From positions 1-35,893 of the forward strand of contig WRJK01000020.1 in NCBI GenBank assembly GCA_009782285.1: a stretch of 35,893 nucleotides of DNA. Direction: 5' to 3'. This stretch comes from Clostridiales bacterium. Its GTDB lineage: Bacteria > Bacillota > Clostridia > Peptostreptococcales > Anaerovoracaceae. A program made the position numbers and the translations under genes. The notes beneath the pieces were generated by a model. The model did not search any database, was not told the DNA's origin, and saw only the letters and a list, made by a program, of their open reading frames with translations. Below, piece after piece: positions 1 through 8,126 of this stretch. How positions within the stretch are numbered: the stretch's first letter is position 1; the number at the start of each line of letters is the position of its first letter.

Positions 1-1
1 A

Positions 2-1534
2 AAGGACGCAATCATGATGGTGGAGGCCGGAGCAAACGAAGTTCCGGAGGATGTGGTGCTGGACGGGATATTGTTTGCCCACGAGGAGATAAAGAAGATC
101 ATCGACTTCATCGAGGAGATAGTCGCAGAAGTTGGAAAGCCAAAGAAAGAAGTAGAGCTGTACACGCCGCCTGAAGAGATAGAGACGGCTGTCAGGGACT
201 ACGCAACTGGCAAAATGCGCGAAGCTATTCAGACTGTTGACAAGATGGAGCGCCTTGAAAACATGGATGCGGTCGAGAAAGAAACCAAGGAGTACTTTGC
301 AGAAACCTATCCCGACAATGGAAAGGACATCGGTTCTGTGCTTTACGACATTAAAAAAGAGCAAGTTAGGAGCCTCATACTGAACGACGGCATCAGGCCA
401 GACAACAGGAAGATGGACGAAATCCGGCCCATATGGTGCGAGACAGGCGTTCTCCCCAGGACTCACGGGACGGGGCTTTTCACCAGGGGCCAGACACAGG
501 TTCTTTCCGTTGTCACGTTGGGCCCGATGGGTGAAGCCCAGATGCTGGACGGGATATCTGAAGATGTGGAAAAGAGGTACATGCACCACTACAACTTCCC
601 GCCTTATTCAGTAGGCGAGGCGAGGCCCATGAGAAGCCCGGGCAGGAGGGAAATAGGCCACGGCGCACTGGCTGAGCGCGCACTCATCCCGGTACTCCCG
701 ACAGTTGAGGACTTCCCCTACGCCATTAGGGTAGTGTCTGAGGTGTTGTCGTCCAACGGTTCCACGTCCCAAGCTTCGGTGTGCGGCAGCACTTTGGCTC
801 TGATGGACGCCGGAGTGCCGATAACTTCGCCGGTGGCAGGGATCGCAATGGGGCTTATCGAGCAGGACGGAAAAATAGCGATACTTTCCGACATACAGGG
901 CATGGAAGACTTTTTGGGCGACATGGACTTTAAAGTGGCAGGGACGGCAAAAGGCGTCACAGCCATACAGATGGACATCAAGATACACGGGCTTTCCAGG
1001 CAGATACTTGAGGACGCGCTCAAACAGGCTCACGACGGCAGGATGTTCATAATGGGCAAGATGATGGAAGAGATATCAGAGCCGAGGCCGGAGCTTTCGC
1101 CGTTTGCGCCGAGAATCATCTCCATGATGATAGACCCAGACAAGATAAGGACAGTTATCGGGCCGGGAGGCAAGACCATCAACAAGATCATCGCTGACAC
1201 CGGAGTCAAGATCGACATCGACGACACAGGACTTGTCTACATAGCGTCAATCGACATGGAAAGCGCGGAGCAGGCTGTGAAAGCCATTGAGCTGCTCACA
1301 AAGGAGGTCGAAATCGGTGAAACTTACGAAGGCACTGTGACAAGGCTGATGCAGTTCGGGGCGTTCATCGAAATACTCCCGGGCAAGGAAGGGCTCCTCC
1401 ACATATCAAAGATGGCCAAAAAGAGGGTTGAGAAGGTCGAAGACGTCATGAACGTGGGCGACGTCGTCATGGTGAAGGTCACAGAGATAGACAGCCAGAA
1501 CAGGATCAACCTTTCGAGGAAGGAATTGCTTTAG
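2..1534 (+). CDS. pnp: Polyribonucleotide nucleotidyltransferase (PNPase), 5'-truncated by window edge
   Basis: Phosphorolytic 3'-5' exoribonuclease of the RNA degradosome. The reading frame is open from base 2 ([10 protein letters not shown]), so the first RNase PH domain lies outside the window; 510 residues remain. Visible in order: the alpha-helical linker (FAHEEIKKI), the second RNase PH core ([17 protein letters not shown] and [14 protein letters not shown]), a KH domain with the [10 protein letters not shown] loop around visible residue 380, and an S1 domain ([16 protein letters not shown]) that ends at LSRKELL. There is almost no tail after S1. The gene stops with TAG, and the same frame stays open through the next gene. 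In a pyrrolysine-decoding cell, suppression of this TAG would give a PNPase-DUF2284 fusion. Family assignment is very secure. Confidence 0.97.
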   Translation, partial: KDAIMMVEAGANEVPEDVVLDGILFAHEEIKKIIDFIEEIVAEVGKPKKEVELYTPPEEIETAVRDYATGKMREAIQTVDKMERLENMDAVEKETKEYFAETYPDNGKDIGSVLYDIKKEQVRSLILNDGIRPDNRKMDEIRPIWCETGVLPRTHGTGLFTRGQTQVLSVVTLGPMGEAQMLDGISEDVEKRYMHHYNFPPYSVGEARPMRSPGRREIGHGALAERALIPVLPTVEDFPYAIRVVSEVLSSNGSTSQASVCGSTLALMDAGVPITSPVAGIAMGLIEQDGKIAILSDIQGMEDFLGDMDFKVAGTAKGVTAIQMDIKIHGLSRQILEDALKQAHDGRMFIMGKMMEEISEPRPELSPFAPRIISMMIDPDKIRTVIGPGGKTINKIIADTGVKIDIDDTGLVYIASIDMESAEQAVKAIELLTKEVEIGETYEGTVTRLMQFGAFIEILPGKEGLLHISKMAKKRVEKVEDVMNVGDVVMVKVTEIDSQNRINLSRKELL

Positions 1535-1567
1535 TATGCCGTCACTTTGGAAGGGGGCGTGGAACCT

Positions 1568-2077
1568 GTGAACGAAAGCTTCAAAAACGAGCTGGTTAAA
1601 ACTGCGCTGGACATGGGCGCGGCAGATGCCAAATTGTTTCATATCGACGACATTGCCTTTGATGAAAGGACGCTTTTAAAATGCCTGTTTGGCTGTACCG
1701 GCGGGATGCACTACTGCCCGGAACTCAGGGATGCATCATCGTTCATAGCGTATTCAGATTTGATAAAGAAATACAAATGGGGTGTGATCATCCGCACCGA
1801 CGACCTTGAAAAAGGGCAGGAAATAACTTTGGCACTGGAAAGCAAGGCGTTTTTTGCCGGGTGCTATTTCGCGTTCGGCGCTACGGAGTGCGCCGTATGC
1901 GAGAAGTGCAGCCACGAGGAGGGCAAGCCCTGCGTGAACAAGAGGAAGCAGAGGCCGCCGCTGTACGCACTGGGGATAGACGTTTACAAAACGGTGAGGC
2001 AGCTCGGCTGGGAGCTCGCCGTGGTGCAGAAAAAAGGGGATCCGGTAGCGAACATCACGGCGGTTTTCGTCGAGTGA
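1568..2077 (+). CDS. DUF2284 cysteine-rich predicted metal-binding protein
   Basis: Small cysteine-rich protein of the DUF2284 family; biochemical function unknown. Visible cysteines include CLFGC, HYCPELRD, then ECAVCEKC and a later single Cys, typical of a family predicted to bind metal or an iron-sulfur cluster. I chose the GTG at 1568 because a GGAAGGGGG Shine-Dalgarno sits about 10 nt upstream; the TTG at 1547 and GTG at 1559 are possible but poorly spaced. It lies 33 nt after the pnp TAG, in the same frame with no other stop between. It is followed by two corrinoid-reactivation genes and the pyl cassette, so a role in metal or redox handling for corrinoid methyltransferases is a reasonable inference from context only. 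Confidence 0.85.
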   Translation: MNESFKNELVKTALDMGAADAKLFHIDDIAFDERTLLKCLFGCTGGMHYCPELRDASSFIAYSDLIKKYKWGVIIRTDDLEKGQEITLALESKAFFAGCYFAFGATECAVCEKCSHEEGKPCVNKRKQRPPLYALGIDVYKTVRQLGWELAVVQKKGDPVANITAVFVE

Positions 2078-2120
2078 GCAAAACGGAACTCAGGAATCAA
2101 AAAACGAAAGAAGCAAGAAA

Positions 2121-2831
2121 ATGAGCGTTTTGATCAATTTTCTGGAAGAGGACGCTTTCCCAATCGCGCTTGCGGATTTCATCAGCATATGCGGGTTTAA
2201 GCAGGAGTCTGAAAAGCACAAGAGAATGCTGGAAACCGGGATGGGTGTCAGGGAGCGTGGGCTTGGAAAGATCGAAGCCAAAGCGCTGGTTGCGGAGTAC
2301 GGGCCTGAAGCGGTTCGTGAAAGCGCGGTGGCAGTAGACGGCATTGAGTTTCGCTGCGATTCCCTGTACCAGATGGACAGGGGCAAAATACGCAAGGCGC
2401 TCCTGTACATTGTTACCGCTGGCGAATGCGGTTGCGAAAGCGAAGACATCATGGACAGGCTGTACGCAGACTTCTGGGGCACAGCCTACGTTGACGCTGC
2501 GTACGAACTGTTAAGGCAGAAAGCCCGGTCTATTTACATTGAAAAAGAAGAGGCGGGCCTTGAGCTGTCCGACGCGTTTGGCCCCGGGTATTACGGCATG
2601 CCCACAGAGGAAATCAAGAATTTCTTTTCGGTCCTTGACGGCAACAGTATCGGAGTCAAATGCCTGCCGAGCTGCGTGATGGTACCGATCAAAAGCTGCG
2701 CAGGCATCCTGTTTGTCGTGGAAAAAGGGGCAAAATTGCCAGAAAGCAGCTGTTTGCACTGCGTGGGCAACCGCAGCGGGTGCCAGTTGTGCGGAAGGTT
2801 CGAAAAACGCAGCCTTGAGCCGGAGATATGA
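2121..2831 (+). CDS. Vitamin B12-dependent methionine synthase activation domain-like protein
   Basis: A 236-residue protein resembling the MetH reactivation domain, found as a stand-alone protein in corrinoid methyltransferase clusters. The segment SDAFGPGYYGMPTEEIKNFF followed by LDGNSIGVKCLPSCVMVPIKS matches the Met_synt_B12 pattern (RxxPGY..P, the LLD..iGv turn and the final S-x-S/C-G). The C-terminus adds CLHC..CQLC, a CX2C-X6-CX2C arrangement absent from MetH and likely to hold an Fe-S cluster or zinc. The upstream Shine-Dalgarno is weak (AAAGAAG). The stop TGA lies 4 nt before the RACo start, so the two are translationally linked. Likely role: delivering electrons or SAM to Co(II)-corrinoid proteins. 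The partner protein is not visible. Confidence 0.82.
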   Translation: MSVLINFLEEDAFPIALADFISICGFKQESEKHKRMLETGMGVRERGLGKIEAKALVAEYGPEAVRESAVAVDGIEFRCDSLYQMDRGKIRKALLYIVTAGECGCESEDIMDRLYADFWGTAYVDAAYELLRQKARSIYIEKEEAGLELSDAFGPGYYGMPTEEIKNFFSVLDGNSIGVKCLPSCVMVPIKSCAGILFVVEKGAKLPESSCLHCVGNRSGCQLCGRFEKRSLEPEI

Positions 2832-2835
2832 AGAG

Positions 2836-4266
2836 ATGAAAAGCTTCAAGAGCGGCAAATGCGGCGATTGCGTCAGCTGCGGCAAGTGCGGGGCACCGAA
2901 GGATCAGGGCGCACTGAGGAGAAAAGAAGAAATATCCGCAACAATGCGGGGGTTTTGCGTAGACAACAAGTATGAGAAAAGGCTAGAAGGGGATGCTAGA
3001 GAAAAATGCTTCGGCCTTTCTTTTGACGTTGGCACTACTACAGTCGTGGGAATGCTTTGGAACATGGTTTCAGGTGAGCTTTTGGGAGTGAAAGCAGAAG
3101 CCAACCCACAGGCGGCGCACGGGGCTGACGTGATTTCGAGGATAGTGTTTGCTGGCGAAAGGGACGGCAACCTGCATGTGCTTCAAAGCGAGATCACAGG
3201 ATGCATGAACAGGATAGCGGGCATACTGACGGAAAATCTGGAGATAAGGCGGGAGGACGTGTTCGATGCAGTTGCCTGCGGAAACACAACCATGTCGCAC
3301 TTGCTTCTTGGCTCCTGTCCCAGCGGGCTTGCAAGGGCGCCTTTTGCGCCGGCTTTTCGCGGGGCGGTGAGCAGAAGGGCAATGGACTTGGGGCTTGAAA
3401 TAAACCCTGAGGCGAATATGGCACTGCTGCCAAACATAGCGGGGCATGTAGGATCCGACGTTACGTCTGGGTTGATTGCATCAGGAATCATGCATAAAGA
3501 CGGTGTGCACCTGCTGATCGATATAGGCACAAACGGGGAAATAGTCCTCTGTGCAGACGGCAAGGCAGCAGCCTGCTCAACGGCGGCTGGCCCGGCTTTT
3601 GAAGGGGCGTCGGTTCGTCAAGGCATGCGGGCCGCAACAGGTGCCATCGAACGGGTGGACATCGGCACAGGCAGTGTGGATGTAGGCGTCATCGGAGGAT
3701 GCAAGCCTTTGGGCATCTGCGGGTCTGGGCTGATGGACGCAGTCTCGGAGCTGTTTAGGGCAGGGCTGATGGACAGGACAGGGCGCTTGCTTACCGCCGA
3801 AGCGGCACTAGGCAAAGGAGTTGCCCCAGCGGTTGCGTCTCGCTTGACGGAAAGAAAAACCAGCCGCGAGTTTTTGCTGGTGCATGACGGTGCTTTCGGC
3901 AGCGTTGCCGTGACGCAGAAAGACATAAGGGAAGTCCAGCTCGCGAAGGCGGCGATGAGGGCGGGGATTCAGCTCATGCTGAAAGATTTCGGGCTGACAG
4001 AGGCAGACATACAGCATATTTACATCGCCGGCGCTTTTGGAAGCCATATCCGCACGGAAAGCGCAGTCAGGATCGGACTGATCCCTGACATAGGCAAAGA
4101 GAGGGTTTTGCACATAGGCAATGCGGCTGGGGCCGGCGCCGGCAAGGCACTGCTTTCAGTGGCGGCAAGATATGAGGCTGAGCAAACGGCTGATGGCGTC
4201 AGGCACACAGAACTCGCGATGGATCCGCTTTTTCAGGAGGTTTACCTAGGGGCAATGGCTTTTTAA
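2836..4266 (+). CDS. RACo/RamA-type corrinoid reductive activase (ASKHA family, DUF4445)
   Basis: ATP-dependent reductive activator of corrinoid proteins, 476 aa. The ASKHA fold is clear: SFDVGTTTVVGML (phosphate 1), LLIDIGTNGEIVL, AAGPAFEGASVRQGMRA, CGSGLMDAVSELFRAG and YIAGAFGSHIRTESAVRIG. Instead of the usual N-terminal [2Fe-2S] ferredoxin domain there is only a short cysteine cluster, C9-X2-C12-X2-C15-X2-C18, before the core begins near residue 57. The frame is open further upstream, but the ATG at 2836 is preferred: GGAG lies 10 nt upstream and the start sits just after the previous stop. Together with the upstream activation-domain protein this would restore Co(II) to Co(I) in methyltransferase corrinoid proteins. 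Its place before pylB ties it to methylamine-type metabolism. Confidence 0.9.
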   Translation: MKSFKSGKCGDCVSCGKCGAPKDQGALRRKEEISATMRGFCVDNKYEKRLEGDAREKCFGLSFDVGTTTVVGMLWNMVSGELLGVKAEANPQAAHGADVISRIVFAGERDGNLHVLQSEITGCMNRIAGILTENLEIRREDVFDAVACGNTTMSHLLLGSCPSGLARAPFAPAFRGAVSRRAMDLGLEINPEANMALLPNIAGHVGSDVTSGLIASGIMHKDGVHLLIDIGTNGEIVLCADGKAAACSTAAGPAFEGASVRQGMRAATGAIERVDIGTGSVDVGVIGGCKPLGICGSGLMDAVSELFRAGLMDRTGRLLTAEAALGKGVAPAVASRLTERKTSREFLLVHDGAFGSVAVTQKDIREVQLAKAAMRAGIQLMLKDFGLTEADIQHIYIAGAFGSHIRTESAVRIGLIPDIGKERVLHIGNAAGAGAGKALLSVAARYEAEQTADGVRHTELAMDPLFQEVYLGAMAF

Positions 4267-4298
4267 TTGCGAGGCTGGGATAAGGGGGGGATAATTGG

Positions 4299-5294
4299 AT
4301 GCCAGATATGACAAGGGAAGAGATTTCCAGTTGCTTGAGGGACGGAGCAAACAGCGACGAATTGTTTGCAGCTGCCAGAAAAAAGCGGGAGCAGGTTTTT
4401 GGCGACAGGATATTCATGTACGGGTTCGTGTATTTCTCTACATGGTGCAGGAACAACTGCAATTTTTGCTATTTCCGAAAGGACAACAAAATCGAGCGCT
4501 ACAGGAAACCAAAAGACGAAGTGCTTGAGATAGCCATGGATTTGGCAGATTCCGGCGTGAATTTGATAGACTTGACCATGGGTGAGGACCCAGTTTACCA
4601 TTCGGACGGTTTTGCGGACGCCGTTACAATTGTCCGAGAGATAAAAAAACTCGGGATACCGGTCATGGTGTCTCCCGGGGTTGTTGACGAAACGGTGATT
4701 GACAGGTTTTCTGAAGCGGGGGCAGACTGGTTCGCATTGTATCAGGAAACCCACAACAGGGAGCTTTTCGCGAAGCTCAGAGTTTGCCAGGATTTCGACA
4801 AACGCATGGAATGCAAGAAGTACGCTAGGCAAAGGGGCATGCTGATAGAAGAAGGGATACTTGCCGGAGTCGGCGAAAGCGAGGACGACATAGCAGAATC
4901 GCTGGTACAGATGGGAGACGCCGGAGCCGGACAAATCAGAGTCATGAGTTTTGTGCCGCAAGCCGGGAGCCCCATGGAAAACGCAGCTGAGCCGGACAGA
5001 AACAGGGAGTATGCAATAATTGCGATGATGCGGCTGCTCTACCCTCATGCGTTGATACCTGCATCCCTCGACGTGGACGGCATCGCAGGGCTTGAGAAGA
5101 GGGTCTGGGCTGGCGCCAACGTCGTAACGTCCATCATTCCGCCTAGATCGGGGCTGATGGGCGTCGCCCAGTGCACTAAGGACGTGGACGAAGGGGGCAG
5201 GACGTTTGCGGAGGCGGCGGCAATTCTTGAGGGCATGGGCTTGCATCCGGCAAGCACGGAGGATTACAAGGAATACATCGGAGGCTTGAAATGA
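4299..5294 (+). CDS. pylB: 3-methylornithine synthase PylB (radical SAM)
   Basis: Radical SAM mutase that isomerises L-lysine to (3R)-3-methyl-D-ornithine, the first step of pyrrolysine synthesis. The [4Fe-4S] motif is C50-X3-C54-X2-C57 in YFSTWCRNNCNFCYFRKDN, very like archaeal PylB (YFSTYCRNQCSFCYY). The total length of 331 aa, a TIM-barrel pattern with LTMGEDPVYHSDGF and LFALYQETHN-like strands, and the C-terminal ANVVTSIIPPRSGLMGVAQ fit the BioB/PylB group. ATG at 4299 follows a G-rich Shine-Dalgarno (AAGGGGGG). The stop overlaps the pylC start by 4 nt (ATGA). Identity is supported by the four pyl genes immediately downstream. Confidence 0.95.
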   Translation: MPDMTREEISSCLRDGANSDELFAAARKKREQVFGDRIFMYGFVYFSTWCRNNCNFCYFRKDNKIERYRKPKDEVLEIAMDLADSGVNLIDLTMGEDPVYHSDGFADAVTIVREIKKLGIPVMVSPGVVDETVIDRFSEAGADWFALYQETHNRELFAKLRVCQDFDKRMECKKYARQRGMLIEEGILAGVGESEDDIAESLVQMGDAGAGQIRVMSFVPQAGSPMENAAEPDRNREYAIIAMMRLLYPHALIPASLDVDGIAGLEKRVWAGANVVTSIIPPRSGLMGVAQCTKDVDEGGRTFAEAAAILEGMGLHPASTEDYKEYIGGLK

Positions 5295-6427
5295 CCAGCA
5301 TTGCTATCATTGGGGGCAGGCTTCAGGGGACCGAGGCAGCTTACCTAGCAAAAAAGGCCGGCTTGAGGAGCCTGCTTATCGATAAAAATCCAAAGGCGCC
5401 GGCTTTCGGGCTCAGCGACGAAAGGGCAGTCCTAGATGTGCGCGAGAAGGGAAAACAGCTTGTCGGCTTGTTGAAGGACGCGGATTTCATATTGCCGGCA
5501 CTGGAAAACGCCGAAGCCCTTGCAGCACTCGTGGACATTGCAGCGGAGCATGGGCTTAAGATGGCATTTGACGCTAATGCCTACTCGGTTACTTCGTCAA
5601 AACTGAAGTCCGACCGCCTTATTAAAGAGCATCAGATACCTGCGCCGCAGTACTTCCCCGAATGCAGGGGCCCTTACATCGTCAAGCCTTCAGGTGAAAG
5701 CGGCAGTGACGGTGTTTTCAGGGCAGAGACGGCTATAGACGCAAGGCGTTTCCTCGCCGGCGTTCAAAACCCTGAAAACTGGGTGGTGCAGGAATTCTTG
5801 GACGGCCCTTCCTATTCCATCGAAGTAATAGGCTTCCCGGGGATGTACCGGACCTATGAAATTACGCAGATACATATGGACGAGAGCTACGACTGCAAAA
5901 TGGTAACGGCGCCGTGCAGGCTGTCAGTGCCTGTACGAAAGGAATTCTCTGGGATTGCGATGACGCTGGCCGGGCTTGTGAAGCTCTCGGGCATCATGGA
6001 CGTGGAGGTTATTGACCATGAAGGTGTGCTGAAAGTGCTGGAAATCGACGCCCGAATTCCAAGCCAGACACCGATTGCGGTGTACCACAGCACAGGCGTC
6101 AACCTGCTCTCGGAGTTGGCAGACGTCACGTTGAACGGCGGGTTCAATAAGGCAAAGCCGAAACAACGGAGGTTTGCTGCAGTAGAGCATTATCTCGTCA
6201 GCGATGGGGGCGCCGAATGGAAAGGGGAGCACATCATGTGTGAAGGAGGAACCCTTTTGCACATGAAGAATTTTTTTGGCGCTGACGAAGCCCTAACGGA
6301 CTTTGCTGACGGGTGTTCGCAGTGGAGGGGCATGTTCATCAATTCTGGCGAAACCGAAGCAGAACTGGTTGAAAAACGCGCGTCTATGCTGCGCATGTTG
6401 GCAGACTGGAAAGGGGCGCACCTATGA
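5291..6427 (+). CDS. pylC: Pyrrolysine biosynthesis ligase PylC (ATP-grasp)
   Basis: ATP-dependent ligase joining 3-methyl-D-ornithine to the epsilon-amine of L-lysine. The 378-aa protein begins with an ATP-grasp pre-fold (IAIIGGRLQGTEAAYLAKKAG), then ATP-grasp features: PYIVKPSGESGSDGV (lysine and glycine-rich loop), WVVQEFLDGPSYSIEVIG, and the metal-binding acidic stretch VLKVLEIDARIPSQTP. GGAGG lies 6 nt before the ATG, inside the end of pylB, giving a 4-nt overlap. The stop likewise overlaps pylSc by 4 nt, so pylB, pylC and pylSc are almost certainly co-translated. Length and order agree with known pylBCD clusters. Confidence 0.95.
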   Translation: MTSIAIIGGRLQGTEAAYLAKKAGLRSLLIDKNPKAPAFGLSDERAVLDVREKGKQLVGLLKDADFILPALENAEALAALVDIAAEHGLKMAFDANAYSVTSSKLKSDRLIKEHQIPAPQYFPECRGPYIVKPSGESGSDGVFRAETAIDARRFLAGVQNPENWVVQEFLDGPSYSIEVIGFPGMYRTYEITQIHMDESYDCKMVTAPCRLSVPVRKEFSGIAMTLAGLVKLSGIMDVEVIDHEGVLKVLEIDARIPSQTPIAVYHSTGVNLLSELADVTLNGGFNKAKPKQRRFAAVEHYLVSDGGAEWKGEHIMCEGGTLLHMKNFFGADEALTDFADGCSQWRGMFINSGETEAELVEKRASMLRMLADWKGAHL

Positions 6428-7263
6428 GTGTCGGTTTTACGGCAACACAGAGAGGAAGGCTTGCCACGCTGGGCGTAGACGAACAGGCTGGGCAGGCGTT
6501 TGCCAGCGAAGGTGAGCGCAACCAAGCGTTTGCTGAAATTGAAAAAAAAATGTCACGGGAAAACCGCAGCAAGATTGAGCACCTCTTGGCTGACAAGCAC
6601 ACTTCGGACGCTTTTGACATCCAATGCGCATTGGAAAAATGGCTCACTGGGGAAATGGGTTTTACAAAAGTGTCGACGCCGTCGATTATTTCAGGCGAAA
6701 TGCTTGACAAAATGTCAATCACTGAGGACAGCCGCCTGCGTGAACAGGTTTTCTGGGTTGGCAGAAACAAGTGCCTGAGGCCCATGCTGGCACCGAATTT
6801 ATACGTGGTGATGCGGGAGCTTCACAGGATAACAAACGGGCCGGTGCGGATATTTGAATCGGGCTCGTGTTTTCGCAAGGAAACGCAAGGGGCGCAGCAT
6901 TTGAACGAGTTCACGATGCTGAATTTTGTAGAGCTTGCCGCGTGCAGGCCAGGGGAACAGGCTGAGAGGCTGGAGTTTTTGTCGAAATCGGCGATGTCAG
7001 CCCTAGGGATGGAGCAATACGAGCTCAAACATGAAAAGTCAACAGTGTATGGGGAAACTCTGGACGTTGAAGCTTCGGGAGTTGAACTTGCATCAGGGTC
7101 GTTCGGACCCCACAAGCTGGATGCAGCGTGGGGGGTTTTCGAACCTTGGGTAGGGGTCGGGTTTGGAATAGAGAGGATTACGCTTGTCAAGGGGAACCAC
7201 AAAACAATAAAAAGGATAGGAAAGAGCATAACATTTTTGGACGGTGTGCCTCTTTCAGTTTAA
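6424..7263 (+). CDS. pylSc: Pyrrolysyl-tRNA synthetase catalytic subunit PylSc
   Basis: Class II aminoacyl-tRNA synthetase that charges tRNA-Pyl with pyrrolysine, in the bacterial split form. At 279 aa it matches the catalytic C-terminal half only; the tRNA-binding N-terminal domain is encoded separately at 10144. Visible: motif 1 region (VSTPSIISGEMLDKM), CLRPMLAPNLY from about residue 118 (pyrrolysine pocket helix), motif 2 FESGSCFRKETQGAQHLNEF, MLNF with the pocket Asn equivalent to archaeal N346 near residue 166, VYGETLDV with the Tyr equivalent to Y384, and motif 3 VGVGFGIERI. The residue matching archaeal C348 is Val here. The C-terminus ISFLDGV-like pattern (ITFLDGVPL) is typical. It overlaps pylC by 4 nt; pylD begins 9 nt later. 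Confidence 0.95.
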   Translation: MSVGFTATQRGRLATLGVDEQAGQAFASEGERNQAFAEIEKKMSRENRSKIEHLLADKHTSDAFDIQCALEKWLTGEMGFTKVSTPSIISGEMLDKMSITEDSRLREQVFWVGRNKCLRPMLAPNLYVVMRELHRITNGPVRIFESGSCFRKETQGAQHLNEFTMLNFVELAACRPGEQAERLEFLSKSAMSALGMEQYELKHEKSTVYGETLDVEASGVELASGSFGPHKLDAAWGVFEPWVGVGFGIERITLVKGNHKTIKRIGKSITFLDGVPLSV

Positions 7264-7272
7264 GGAGCGAGA

Positions 7273-8091
7273 ATGACAAGATTGGTTACCGAATGGATCG
7301 GCGAGCCGGAGAACGATCTGGAAAAATACAACGCGAAGCTGATTAAAACTACCGGCATGGATATTTCTCGGCTGGCTTTCCGCGCTGCGGGCATTCCAGA
7401 GATGTCCAAAGGCGCTATGGGCAGCCACAAGGTGGCAGTGATCCGCGTCACGGCAGGGGAGGGGGTAATCGGTTCCTTTGCGGAGTCGGTGGCGGCTGTC
7501 CTTTTGCACATGGGGGCAGAAGTTTTCATTCCCAGTGCCTGCGACGTGGCGGGTATGTACGAGGCGGCATCCAAAGGTGCGGATATTCTGTTCATGGCTG
7601 ACGACAACCGCTTCGTGGCGCTCAACACAAGATCCGGGGCGATTGCTGAAAACGACTACGCCACAGCCTGCGGTTACGTGGCTGCGCTCTCTGCCATGGC
7701 TGGCGGGCTGGCAGGCAGGGAGGTGCTGCTGCTGGGGTTCGGGCGTTTAGGGAAAAGAGCCCTTAAATGCTTGCTGGCCGAGGGCGCCGTTGTGAGCCTG
7801 TATGACTGCAACACCGAACAAACAACGTCTTTGCGCGACGGGAGGGTCAAACTGCTGCCGCAGATGCCCTTGCCGCTTTCCGGGCTGGTGATCGATGCGA
7901 CGAATACGGGAGGCTACCTGACCGTGCACGATTTGACAGACGGAGTAATGATTGCTGCGCCGGGGGTTCCTTTGTCGCTGGACGATGAAGCGTATGCAAT
8001 TCATCAGGGAAGCGTAGTCCACGACCCGCTTCATACGGGGGTTGCGGTGATGCTCGCCTTGGCGCTAAAAAACAAGCTGGCTGAAATATGA
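7273..8091 (+). CDS. pylD: Pyrrolysine biosynthesis dehydrogenase PylD
   Basis: NAD-dependent enzyme that oxidises 3-methylornithyl-N6-lysine and closes the pyrroline ring, the last step to pyrrolysine. The 272-aa protein has an N-terminal helical substrate domain, a central GxGxxG Rossmann loop (LLLGFGRLGKRALK, from about residue 152), DATNTGGYLTVHDL and the C-terminal HDPLHTGVAVMLALAL common to PylD. AAGGAG lies 7 nt before the ATG. It is the fourth gene of the pylB-C-Sc-D block. The following lipoprotein gene is in the same direction 35 nt downstream. Confidence 0.93.
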   Translation: MTRLVTEWIGEPENDLEKYNAKLIKTTGMDISRLAFRAAGIPEMSKGAMGSHKVAVIRVTAGEGVIGSFAESVAAVLLHMGAEVFIPSACDVAGMYEAASKGADILFMADDNRFVALNTRSGAIAENDYATACGYVAALSAMAGGLAGREVLLLGFGRLGKRALKCLLAEGAVVSLYDCNTEQTTSLRDGRVKLLPQMPLPLSGLVIDATNTGGYLTVHDLTDGVMIAAPGVPLSLDDEAYAIHQGSVVHDPLHTGVAVMLALALKNKLAEI

Positions 8092-8126
8092 CGCAGGGGG
8101 CGAATTGGGTGAAGGGAGTTATATTA

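Noticed and set aside
1861..2124. Second open frame within and past the DUF2284 gene
   Set aside because: Arg/Glu-rich out-of-frame translation with no start signal; a shadow of the DUF2284 gene.
4263..5246. Long open frame on the minus strand opposite pylB (327 codons)
   Set aside because: The translation has no recognisable family pattern. It lies wholly antisense to a clear pylB and arises from the codon bias of the gene on the other strand.
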